Assembly (NCBI GenBank): GCA_913776675.1
Contig: CAJYRE010000327.1
Coordinates: 1-5,806 of the forward strand
Length of the DNA stretch: 5,806 bases
Direction: 5' to 3'
Source: Rhizobiaceae bacterium
GTDB lineage: Bacteria; Pseudomonadota; Alphaproteobacteria; Rhizobiales; Rhizobiaceae
Part shown: positions 1 to 4,725 of the stretch, one piece after another
Numbering within the stretch: the first letter of the stretch is position 1
How the letters are laid out: each line of letters starts with the position of its first letter
The notes under the pieces: model-generated
Told to the model about the DNA's origin: nothing
The model's input: the letters and a program-made list of their open reading frames with translations, nothing else
Database searches by the model: none
Program-made: the position numbers and the translations under genes

Positions 1-41
1 TGCCGTGATGGATGCTCTAACTCCTTGAAAAAATGATGAAG

Positions 42-75
42 CCCCCGAGCGTTAAGGCTCGGGGGATCTTCTTTT
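42..75 (+). terminator. Rho-independent terminator of an upstream gene
   Basis: A perfect 9-bp GC-rich stem (cccccgagc at 42-50, gctcggggg at 57-65) encloses a 6-base loop and is followed by a T-rich tail (atcttctttt, 66-75). This is the standard layout of an intrinsic terminator for a + strand transcript coming from the left of the window. On the other strand the stem is followed by an interrupted T tract (complement of the A run at 28-33), so it may also work weakly in reverse. Bases 1-41 hold two short open frames ending at 28 and 36; either could be the C-terminus of the upstream gene, and I cannot choose between them. Confidence 0.8.
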
Positions 76-118
76 GGGGCAGGTTAAGACATCGGAAACT
101 CTCTGTGGCAACCAAACC

Positions 119-145
119 TTAACCATGACGGCGTAAAACCGAATC
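119..145 (+). promoter_or_regulatory. Putative CtrA half-site with adjacent GANTC methylation site
   Basis: TTAACCAT at 119-126 matches exactly the half-site motif known for the cell-cycle regulator CtrA in alphaproteobacteria. Another TTAA lies at 84-87, too far away for the classical TTAA-N7-TTAA pair. A GAATC (GANTC, the CcrM methyltransferase target) lies at 141-145. Both fall in the leader of the small gene starting at 168. An 8-base match can arise by chance, so binding is inference. Confidence 0.35.
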
Positions 146-153
146 ACTCACGT

Positions 154-158
154 AAAGG
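154..158 (+). promoter_or_regulatory. Ribosome binding site deciding the start at 168
   Basis: AAAGG at 154-158 directly abuts the ATG at 159, leaving no spacing for that codon. It stands 9 bases before the in-frame ATG at 168, an ideal distance. The second ATG is therefore the better start. Confidence 0.6.
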
Positions 159-167
159 ATGGTTCGA

Positions 168-449
168 ATGCCCAACACCGCCGCCCAACTCCAGCCCGCC
201 CCATCGTCGCTTGCCTTTTTTCCACTGGCCAGCCGTCGTGATCTGGTGCGCAGCGCAGCAGTAACGCTCGACCGCCTTCACGGCGAAAACGCCACCGTCT
301 TCTGGCGCACCACCTGCCGCCAATTGGGTGCCGAACTGCTCGACCTCGGCTGCCCGGAAGACCAGATGCGCGCTGAAATCATGGATTTTCAAGACGCCGT
401 GCAAATGGAACTGATGTGGATGCATCAGGGGGATGAAGCTCGGGGCTGA
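168..449 (+). CDS. DUF6074-like small hypothetical protein
   Basis: This encodes a 93-aa soluble protein of unknown function, with no signal peptide or membrane segment. After a short variable N-terminus it has an FPLASRRDLVRSAA block, a central W-R-T-T-C-R-Q segment, an L-L-D-L-G-C turn, and a C-terminal helix ending in FQDAVQMELMW. This order (FPLxRR, then a helix pair, then F-x2-AV-x2-EL) resembles the DUF6074 proteins common in Rhizobiales; the assignment is from memory of the family pattern. I chose the ATG at 168 over the one at 159 because of the position of the AAAGG. The gene stands alone: the stop is 21 bases from the convergent end of the PIN toxin gene, with no terminator between them. 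A TTAACCAT element upstream hints at cell-cycle control, which is untested. High coding G+C is consistent with a native gene. Confidence 0.7.
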   Translation: MPNTAAQLQPAPSSLAFFPLASRRDLVRSAAVTLDRLHGENATVFWRTTCRQLGAELLDLGCPEDQMRAEIMDFQDAVQMELMWMHQGDEARG

Positions 450-470
450 GTCTGGTATCGTCATGATGGC

Positions 471-899
471 TTACGACAATGTCAGCCATGGGTTGATCAG
501 GATAACGCCGGTTCCCTCGAAATCCGCAGAATTTCTCGTGACGACGGTCATTCCGTGAACCAAGGCTGTCGCAGCGATCAGTGCATCACTCTCATTACGG
601 CGGTCTGGAACGTGCAGATGGGCGCAGCGCGTTGCCACCGCATCGTCAATGACCAGAACGCGCCCCGCGAATTCCGGCCGAACATGACCATCCATCCAGC
701 TTCGCAGACGAGACGCCTGAACTGTATCACGACGCTGGAGGCTCAAGATGCCACGCTCCAGTTCAAGGATCGTGATCGCGGAAATGAACAGTCGGTCAGG
801 ATTTTGGGCAATAATCCAAGACGTGACATTCCTGTCCGCTTTACCATCTCCGGCTTTGCGTAGTTCCGAGACGACATTTGTGTCCAGCAGATAGTTCAA
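471..899 (-). CDS. vapC: Type II toxin, VapC/FitB-type PIN-domain ribonuclease
   Basis: This 142-aa protein is a single PIN domain of usual length. PIN toxins are Mg-dependent endoribonucleases, commonly cutting tRNA or other RNA when freed from their antitoxin. The acidic active-site residues are all visible: D6 in the N-terminal LLDTNVVSELR strand, E46 in ITILELERGI, D105 in ESDALIAATA, and D126 in TRNSADF. The C-terminal GTGVILINPW is typical of the FitB-like subgroup. The start is TTG at 899-897, overlapping the antitoxin stop (TTGA), which implies translational coupling. A GAGG (910-913) lies 10 bases upstream inside the antitoxin gene. The open frame and intact catalytic set suggest an active toxin. 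The RNA target cannot be read from the sequence. The gene ends convergent with, and 21 bases from, the DUF6074-like gene. Confidence 0.9.
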   Translation of the reverse strand: MNYLLDTNVVSELRKAGDGKADRNVTSWIIAQNPDRLFISAITILELERGILSLQRRDTVQASRLRSWMDGHVRPEFAGRVLVIDDAVATRCAHLHVPDRRNESDALIAATALVHGMTVVTRNSADFEGTGVILINPWLTLS

Positions 900-1144
900 G
901 ACAAATCGACCTCACGGACCGAAATCACGGCGCGAGGCGTATCGAATTCAATTGAAGACAAACCCGGCATGGACAGCGCATCAACAAGGTTGCGACGCTT
1001 GCCGCTCAGCCGCTCGAACTCGTCATACGTCATCAATACATGTGAAGGCCGACCACGATCCGTAATGATCACAGGGCCAGCCTCGGCAGCGCGTTTTGCG
1101 CGGCTGACATCTTGATTGAGTTCTCGGCTTGTTAACTGGGTCAT
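896..1144 (-). CDS. Type II antitoxin, Phd/YefM family
   Basis: This 82-aa partner of the PIN toxin binds and neutralises it, and by family analogy represses their shared promoter. The N-terminal Phd/YefM DNA-binding fold is clear: LTSRELNQDVSRAKRAA (about 4-20), then GPVIITDRGRPSHVLMTYDEF (about 23-43). The C-terminal tail (about 53-82), with LVDALSMPG and a final REVDLS, is the usual toxin-binding extension of antitoxins paired with FitB-like toxins. The ATG at 1144 is preferred over the in-frame TTG at 1153, because antitoxins of this type normally begin just before the TSRE segment. The Shine-Dalgarno is weak in either case. The stop (896-898) overlaps the toxin start by the four bases TTGA, so the two form one operon with the antitoxin first. 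A promoter and inverted repeats lie just upstream. Confidence 0.9.
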   Translation of the reverse strand: MTQLTSRELNQDVSRAKRAAEAGPVIITDRGRPSHVLMTYDEFERLSGKRRNLVDALSMPGLSSIEFDTPRAVISVREVDLS

Positions 1145-1158
1145 GTCTATCAATCTTA

Positions 1159-1189
1159 ATGTAGTGATGTGCCTACATATAGCCTATGT
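1159..1189. promoter_or_regulatory. Candidate autoregulatory operator of the toxin-antitoxin operon
   Basis: Two nested inverted repeats share bases here. One is ATGTAG (1159-1164) with CTACAT (1173-1178), spacer 8. The other is ACATA (1175-1179) with TATGT (1185-1189), spacer 5. GCCTA also recurs at 1171-1175 and 1182-1186. They cover the putative -10 and start site, where Phd/YefM antitoxins typically bind to repress their own operon. Binding is inferred from position and symmetry. Confidence 0.4.
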
Positions 1190-1204
1190 TGGTTTGCTCT
1201 GCAA
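1176..1204 (-). promoter_or_regulatory. Putative promoter of the toxin-antitoxin operon
   Basis: On the minus strand, TTGCAG (complement of 1199-1204) and TATATG (complement of 1176-1181) are separated by 17 bases, the optimal spacing for -35 and -10 boxes. They match the consensus at 3/6 and 4/6. Transcription would start near 1169, about 25 bases before the antitoxin ATG. The -10 overlaps the inverted repeats described separately. Confidence 0.4.
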
Positions 1205-1205
1205 G

Positions 1206-1242
1206 CTAGAGTGTCGGGGAGGAGTGGAATCTTGTACTCTAG
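1206..1242. repeat. Inverted repeat upstream of the toxin-antitoxin promoter
   Basis: CTAGAGT at 1206-1212 is repeated in inverse as ACTCTAG at 1236-1242, with a 23-base spacer. It lies between the 165-aa gene and the -35 of the toxin-antitoxin operon. It could be a protein-binding site or a weak structure; there is no T tract on either side to support a terminator. Confidence 0.3.
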
Positions 1243-1273
1243 GAAAGGCAAACTCAAACAAAAGAACGATGTA

Positions 1274-1302
1274 TCTGTCTGGTTCAATCTGAACCTGACA
1301 GA
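1274..1302 (-). terminator. Long hairpin overlapping the stop codon of the 165-aa gene
   Basis: TCTGTC-T-GGTTCA (1274-1286), a 3-base loop, then TGAACC-T-GACAGA (1290-1302) gives 12 paired bases with one central T·T mismatch. The stop codon (1284-1286) lies inside it. A 3' hairpin at this place would suit transcription termination or mRNA end protection on the minus strand. The bases following on that strand are not an immediate T run (a TTCTTTT appears about 7 bases later), so a classical intrinsic terminator is not certain. Confidence 0.4.
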
Positions 1303-1781
1303 CTCTCGGACCCTAAAAGATCAGGATGCTCTCTCTCCCATGCGTCCACAGCTTGGTTAATAATGTTATTGATGGGCCAGCTCTGATCGTTGTTGGTCCT
1401 AAGGCCAAGATATTCGTAAACAGAAGGAGGGCCGCCAGCGAAAAAATTCCCGACAAAGAATCCTGCTTCTTGAACTTGGGTAGGTCTTTGTCCTTTCGAA
1501 ATGAAAATTGCATTCTTCCGGTCTAAAAGCCCGTGTTTGTGGGTGTCGTGTGCATCCCGGATAATGCCAAGAATTGGGTGCCGCCCGGAGAGGTCGTTTC
1601 TGTAAGCGTTGGCACTCTTTCTGAGTCGTTTTGCGGTCACCTCTGCCATAATGTCTATTTGCGATATTGCATGTATAGCCAAATGTTTAGAGAGTTGATT
1701 TTCTCGATACAGGCTTACAGATGGCACCACATATGTATTCCAAAATGTGACGGGATCAAATTCTTCAGCACCGACTGTCAC
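1284..1781 (-). CDS. Uncharacterised 165-aa protein with a HEPN-like R-D-x4-H motif
   Basis: I do not recognise this gene firmly. The product is soluble, with no signal peptide. Its N-terminal half (about 8-65) reads as amphipathic helices starting FDPVTFWNTYVVPSVSLYREN. Then comes IIRDAHDTHKHGLL (73-86), then a Gly/Phe-rich turn VGNFFAGGPPS (110-120), and a final helix around AVDAWEREHP (144-153). The RD-x5-KH core is shared, as I recall, with other hypothetical proteins of alphaproteobacteria, and R75-x5-H81 fits the R-x4-6-H signature of HEPN ribonucleases. The start is GTG at 1781; an AGGGAG (1793-1798) lies 11 bases upstream, and the frame is closed by a TAA only about 15 codons further up. 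G+C is about 46% over 1321-1800, below uvrD. The gene lies 84 bases downstream of uvrD on the same strand and 139 bases upstream of the antitoxin gene. Alternatives are an orphan island gene or a non-enzymatic helical protein. Confidence 0.6.
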   Translation of the reverse strand: MTVGAEEFDPVTFWNTYVVPSVSLYRENQLSKHLAIHAISQIDIMAEVTAKRLRKSANAYRNDLSGRHPILGIIRDAHDTHKHGLLDRKNAIFISKGQRPTQVQEAGFFVGNFFAGGPPSVYEYLGLRTNNDQSWPINNIINQAVDAWEREHPDLLGSESLSGSD

Positions 1782-1845
1782 TCTCTGCTCAACTCCCTCA
1801 AATGCTTTCGATGTTGCAAGATATTATTTGTTAGATCAATGCCTT

Positions 1846-1866
1846 AGTTTTCCTAGTGGGAACACT
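1846..1866 (-). repeat. Short stem-loop at the end of uvrD
   Basis: AGTTTTCC (1846-1853) and GGAACACT (1859-1866) pair at 7 of 8 positions around a 5-base loop, just at the uvrD stop codon. No T tract follows on the minus strand, so at best it is a weak terminator or mRNA end. The 84-base gap to the next gene contains nothing else I can name and is A+T-rich (1801-1860 is 35% G+C). Confidence 0.25.
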
Positions 1867-4493
1867 TAAGCCCGCTCCACAAACCCATCCAGCACGCGCT
1901 TTTGCCCGGCTCTGTCAAAATCAATGGTCAGTTTATTCCCCTCAACGCTGGCCACATTGCCATTGCCGAATTTGATGTGGAACACACGGTCGCCCACCGC
2001 GAATTTTGATGGCTCGCTGGCTGTGGATTTGGCCACCAGATGGCCGTCGATGGTTTGGCCGCGTGGTCCGCTTTCGCCGTAACCGATGCGCTCAACCGAA
2101 TGGCCTGAGCGACTGCCCCAATTTTCGCGGGTGGCGTCGGTTTTGTTGGCTTGGGCGCGTTTCCAGCCGGGGGTGGAATAGTTGTTCTGAAACGGCTCCT
2201 GCTTGTCAAAGCGCGATTGGCCGTAGCCACTGCCGCGCCCGTAGCCGCCATAGCTGGTCTCGGCTTCGGCCACTTCCACATGGGCAGGCGGCAGCTCATC
2301 AAGAAAGCGTGAGGGCAGGGTGGATTGCCACAGGCCATGGATGCGGCGGTTGGAGACGAACCACAGGTGGCAGCGGCGCTTGGCGCGGGTGATGCCCACG
2401 TAGGCAAGGCGGCGTTCTTCCTCCAAGCCAGCACGGCCGCTTTCGTCCAGCGCGCGTTGGTGTGGAAACAGGCCTTCTTCCCAGCCGGGCAGAAACACGG
2501 TTTCAAATTCCAGTCCCTTGGCAGAATGCAGCGTCATGATGGAGATGGCATCCATATTTTCATTCTGCTCAACATCCATCACCAGCGCGACGTGTTCCAG
2601 AAAGCCGCGCAGGCTCTCAAAGGATTCCATCGAGCGGATCAATTCCTTCAGGTTTTCCAACCTGCCGGGCGCTTCCGCCGATTTGTCGTTCTGCCACATG
2701 GCGGTGTAGCCGCTCTCGTCGAGGATTTTTTCGGCCAGTTCCGTGTGCGGCGTGGTGTCGAGTTGATCCTGCCAGCGGCTGAAATCGGCCACCACATCCA
2801 GCAGGGATTTACGGGCTTTTGGCTTTAGCTCATCGGTCAGCACAATATCGCCAGCCGCTTGCAACATCGGAATATTGCGGGCGCGGGCGTAGTCATGCAG
2901 GGTGCGAATGGTTGTGTCACCCAGTCCGCGCTTGGGCGTATTGACGATCCGCTCAAAGGCCAGGTCGTCCGCTGGTTGGCACACCAGCCGGAAATAGGCC
3001 ATGGCATCGCGGATTTCCAAACGCTCATAAAAGCGTGGGCCGCCGATGACACGATAGTTCACACCCAGCGTGACAAACCGATCTTCAAACTCGCGCATCT
3101 GAAAGGAGGCACGCACCAAGATGGCCATGTCATTGAGCTTGTGCTGGTTGCGCTGGAGCTGCTCGATTTCCTCGCCAACGGCGCGGGCTTCTTCCTCAGA
3201 GTCCCAAGCAGCATGAACCACGACTTTTTCGTCATTCGGATCGACGCGGTCGGTAAATAGCGTCTTACCCAGACGGCCTTCGTTATGGGCAATCAAATGG
3301 CCCGCCGCCCCGAGAATATGCTCGGTGGAGCGATAATTGCGCTCCAGCTTGATCACTTTTGCGCCGGGAAAATCCTTCTCGAACCGCAGTATATTGTCCA
3401 CCTCGGCACCACGCCAACCGTAAATCGACTGATCATCGTCACCAACGCAGCAAATATTAATTTGCTGCGTTTTATTTTCGTTCACGCTGTCGCCGCTTTG
3501 CGGCTCGCTCCACGGGGGCGCACCATCAGGTGCGACGGCCGCTTGGCCTTGCCGCCCAGCGGGCGGATTGGTGCCACGCTTGGATGCAGCGGGCCGCTGT
3601 GCCAAAAGCCGCAGCCACATATATTGCGCGGTGTTGGTGTCCTGATACTCATCCACCAGAATATAGCGAAAGCGCTGGTGATAATCGCGCAGCACATCGG
3701 GATTGGCGCGGAACATGCGGATGGGATGTAGCAGCAGATCGCCAAAATCGCAGGCGTTCAGGCTTTTCAGGCGGTTTTGATAGGCGGCGTAAAGCTCGCG
3801 CCCTCGGCCATTGGCAAAGGCGCGGGCATCGCCTTCCGGTATCTGCGCCGGGTCCAGCCCCTTGTTTTTCCAGCCATCAATCATGGCGGCAAACTGTTTG
3901 GCGGGCCAGCGCTTGTCGTCCAGCCCTTCGGCCTGAATGATCTGCTTGATCAGCCGCACCACATCATCGGTATCAAGAATGGTGAAATCGGATGACAGCC
4001 CCACCAGTTCCGCATGGCGACGCAGCAGCTTGACGCCGATGGAGTGGAACGTGCCAAGCCACGGCATTCCCTCAACCGCCCCACCGACCAGAATGCCGAT
4101 ACGCTCTTTCATCTCGCGGGCGGCTTTGTTGGTAAAGGTCACTGCCAGAATCTGGCTGGGAAATGCACGATTTGTCGCCAGAATATGGGCAATGCGGGTG
4201 GTCAGCACCCGCGTCTTGCCGGTTCCGGCTCCCGCCAGCACCAGCACGGGACCATCGAGGGTTTCCACGGCATCGCGTTGCTCCGGGTTGAGACCTGAGA
4301 GATAATCCGGTGCCCTTGCCTGATCGCGCGCCGCCAGGGCGCGGGCCGCAATGCCGAGTGTGCCGCTCGTGGTCTGTTGGCTGGCATCATTCATCGGGCC
4401 GGAATGGCGGGCAGGAAAGGGTGATGCCGTTGCAGGTTTGCGCGGCGCGGGCTCTTCATCAAAGAAGGGTATATCATCAAAACCGGTGCTCAT
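1866..4493 (-). CDS. uvrD: UvrD/PcrA-type ATP-dependent 3'-5' DNA helicase
   Basis: This is an 875-aa superfamily 1A helicase that unwinds DNA in nucleotide excision and mismatch repair. All motifs are present in order: I GAGTGKT (88-94, Walker lysine K93), Ia VTFTNKAARE (118-127), Ib GTFHSIG (147-153), II VDEYQDTN (280-287), III VGDDDQSIYGWRGA (350-363), IV LERNYRS (383-389), V IMTLHSAKGLEFETVF (652-667), VI YVGITRAKRR (698-707). A Gly/Tyr-rich linker (about 748-759) leads to a C-terminal Tudor-like module (about 829-875, VGDRVFHIKFGNGNV), which in PcrA/UvrD contacts RNA polymerase. The ATG at 4493 is preferred to the in-frame TTG at 4502; the Shine-Dalgarno is weak (GAGCGG). The oddity is about 40 extra low-complexity residues between motifs II and III (about 301-342), encoded by clustered palindromes. 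All catalytic motifs are intact and the frame is open, so the protein is probably functional. It is divergent from pstS. Confidence 0.96.
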   Translation of the reverse strand: MSTGFDDIPFFDEEPAPRKPATASPFPARHSGPMNDASQQTTSGTLGIAARALAARDQARAPDYLSGLNPEQRDAVETLDGPVLVLAGAGTGKTRVLTTRIAHILATNRAFPSQILAVTFTNKAAREMKERIGILVGGAVEGMPWLGTFHSIGVKLLRRHAELVGLSSDFTILDTDDVVRLIKQIIQAEGLDDKRWPAKQFAAMIDGWKNKGLDPAQIPEGDARAFANGRGRELYAAYQNRLKSLNACDFGDLLLHPIRMFRANPDVLRDYHQRFRYILVDEYQDTNTAQYMWLRLLAQRPAASKRGTNPPAGRQGQAAVAPDGAPPWSEPQSGDSVNENKTQQINICCVGDDDQSIYGWRGAEVDNILRFEKDFPGAKVIKLERNYRSTEHILGAAGHLIAHNEGRLGKTLFTDRVDPNDEKVVVHAAWDSEEEARAVGEEIEQLQRNQHKLNDMAILVRASFQMREFEDRFVTLGVNYRVIGGPRFYERLEIRDAMAYFRLVCQPADDLAFERIVNTPKRGLGDTTIRTLHDYARARNIPMLQAAGDIVLTDELKPKARKSLLDVVADFSRWQDQLDTTPHTELAEKILDESGYTAMWQNDKSAEAPGRLENLKELIRSMESFESLRGFLEHVALVMDVEQNENMDAISIMTLHSAKGLEFETVFLPGWEEGLFPHQRALDESGRAGLEEERRLAYVGITRAKRRCHLWFVSNRRIHGLWQSTLPSRFLDELPPAHVEVAEAETSYGGYGRGSGYGQSRFDKQEPFQNNYSTPGWKRAQANKTDATRENWGSRSGHSVERIGYGESGPRGQTIDGHLVAKSTASEPSKFAVGDRVFHIKFGNGNVASVEGNKLTIDFDRAGQKRVLDGFVERA
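3444..3471. repeat. 12-bp perfect inverted repeat inside uvrD
   Basis: Bases 3444-3455 (AACGCAGCAAAT) are perfectly complementary to 3460-3471 (ATTTGCTGCGTT) around the loop ATTA. It encodes the KTQQINICCV segment leading into motif III, at one edge of the uvrD insert. The right part (INICCVG) is conserved helicase sequence, so this symmetry arose by the flanking sequence matching the conserved codons in inverse. In mRNA it would form a stable hairpin within the coding region. Confidence 0.7.
3483..3599. repeat. Cluster of palindromes encoding an in-frame insert in uvrD
   Basis: Consecutive short hairpins are packed head to tail: GCCGC/GCGGC (3492-3504), CGCACC/GGTGCG (3519-3534), GGCC/GGCC (3537-3548), CCGCCC/GGGCGG (3552-3566), and at the edge CAGCGG/CCGCTG (3587-3599). 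The direct repeat CACGCT flanks the central four at 3483-3488 and 3575-3580. The translated product is rich in P, A, G and Q and lies between helicase motifs II and III. The arrangement resembles dispersed palindromic elements (REP, RIME or RPE-like). That it is a mobile or multicopy element is inference, as only one copy is in view. The distance between equivalent points of the direct repeats is 92 bases, not a multiple of 3, so a simple target duplication into the original frame does not explain it. Confidence 0.55.
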
Positions 4494-4535
4494 ACCGCTC
4501 AATGTAGTGATTCGGGCCTGAAAGGCTAGTCGAAT

Positions 4536-4550
4536 GTTCCGGTTTTATTC
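4536..4550. promoter_or_regulatory. Possible LexA (SOS) box upstream of uvrD
   Basis: GTTC (4536-4539), 7 bases, then ATTC (4547-4550) matches the alphaproteobacterial LexA box GTTC-N7-GTTC at 7 of 8 positions. It lies 43 bases upstream of the uvrD ATG, a plausible operator position, and uvrD is a known SOS gene in other bacteria. With one mismatch it is a weak candidate. I could not define confident -35/-10 boxes for uvrD. Confidence 0.25.
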
Positions 4551-4605
4551 CAATTTGTTGAAACTTCTTCTCTGATTGCTGCGGATTGTCGGTCTTGTTC
4601 ATGCT

Positions 4606-4619
4606 TCTGTGTTCACAGA
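4606..4619. repeat. 14-bp palindrome in the uvrD-pstS intergenic region
   Basis: TCTGTG-TT-CACAGA is a perfect 6-bp inverted repeat with a 2-base centre, the size and symmetry of a dimeric regulator site. It lies about 107 bases before the pstS start and 113 bases before the uvrD start, roughly midway between the divergent genes. The cognate regulator is unknown. Confidence 0.35.
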
Positions 4620-4647
4620 GTTGTTACTCGGTAGTGCGCGCAATTTT

Positions 4648-4707
4648 TTGTCACAAAAGCTTTGCGAAAGAAGGATAGGCCGATCCCCGTCAATCAACTT
4701 GTGACAA
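4648..4707. promoter_or_regulatory. Inverted pair of TTGTCACAA, possible Pho-box half-sites, upstream of pstS
   Basis: TTGTCACAA at 4648-4656 is repeated in exact inverse (TTGTGACAA) at 4699-4707, with 42 bases between. TTGTCAC is one base from the CTGTCAC form of a PhoB half-site. After the first copy, AAAA is followed by GCTTTGC, a poor match for the second half expected at an 11-base period. PhoB control of pstS is known in related bacteria; this assignment rests on a weak match and position. Confidence 0.35.
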
Positions 4708-4725
4708 CAACAGGGATGGGTACGA

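Noticed and set aside
144..464. Minus-strand open frame opposite the DUF6074-like gene
   Set aside because: It shows no recognisable motif, and its sequence is the complement of a good small coding gene that has a proper ribosome binding site.
1169..1360. Plus-strand 63-codon frame between the antitoxin gene and the orphan gene
   Set aside because: It runs across the toxin-antitoxin promoter and the stop hairpin, has no ribosome binding site of note, and resembles no family.
1533..1847. Plus-strand open frame of about 104 codons, Cys/His-rich, opposite the 165-aa gene
   Set aside because: The composition is erratic (many C, F, S, H) as in antisense translation, with no family pattern. The opposite-strand frame has a coherent helical protein with recognisable motif blocks.
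3468..3590. Possible inactivation of uvrD by the insert
   Set aside because: The reading frame is open through the insert, and motifs III to VI plus the C-terminal module follow intact, so it is not a pseudogene.
3444..3599. Possible CRISPR or tandem-repeat array
   Set aside because: The hairpins differ from each other in sequence, with no constant repeat or spacer period.
1928..4390. Several long open frames on both strands within uvrD
   Set aside because: All lie inside a continuous 875-codon helicase with every motif intact. High G+C creates long shadow frames.
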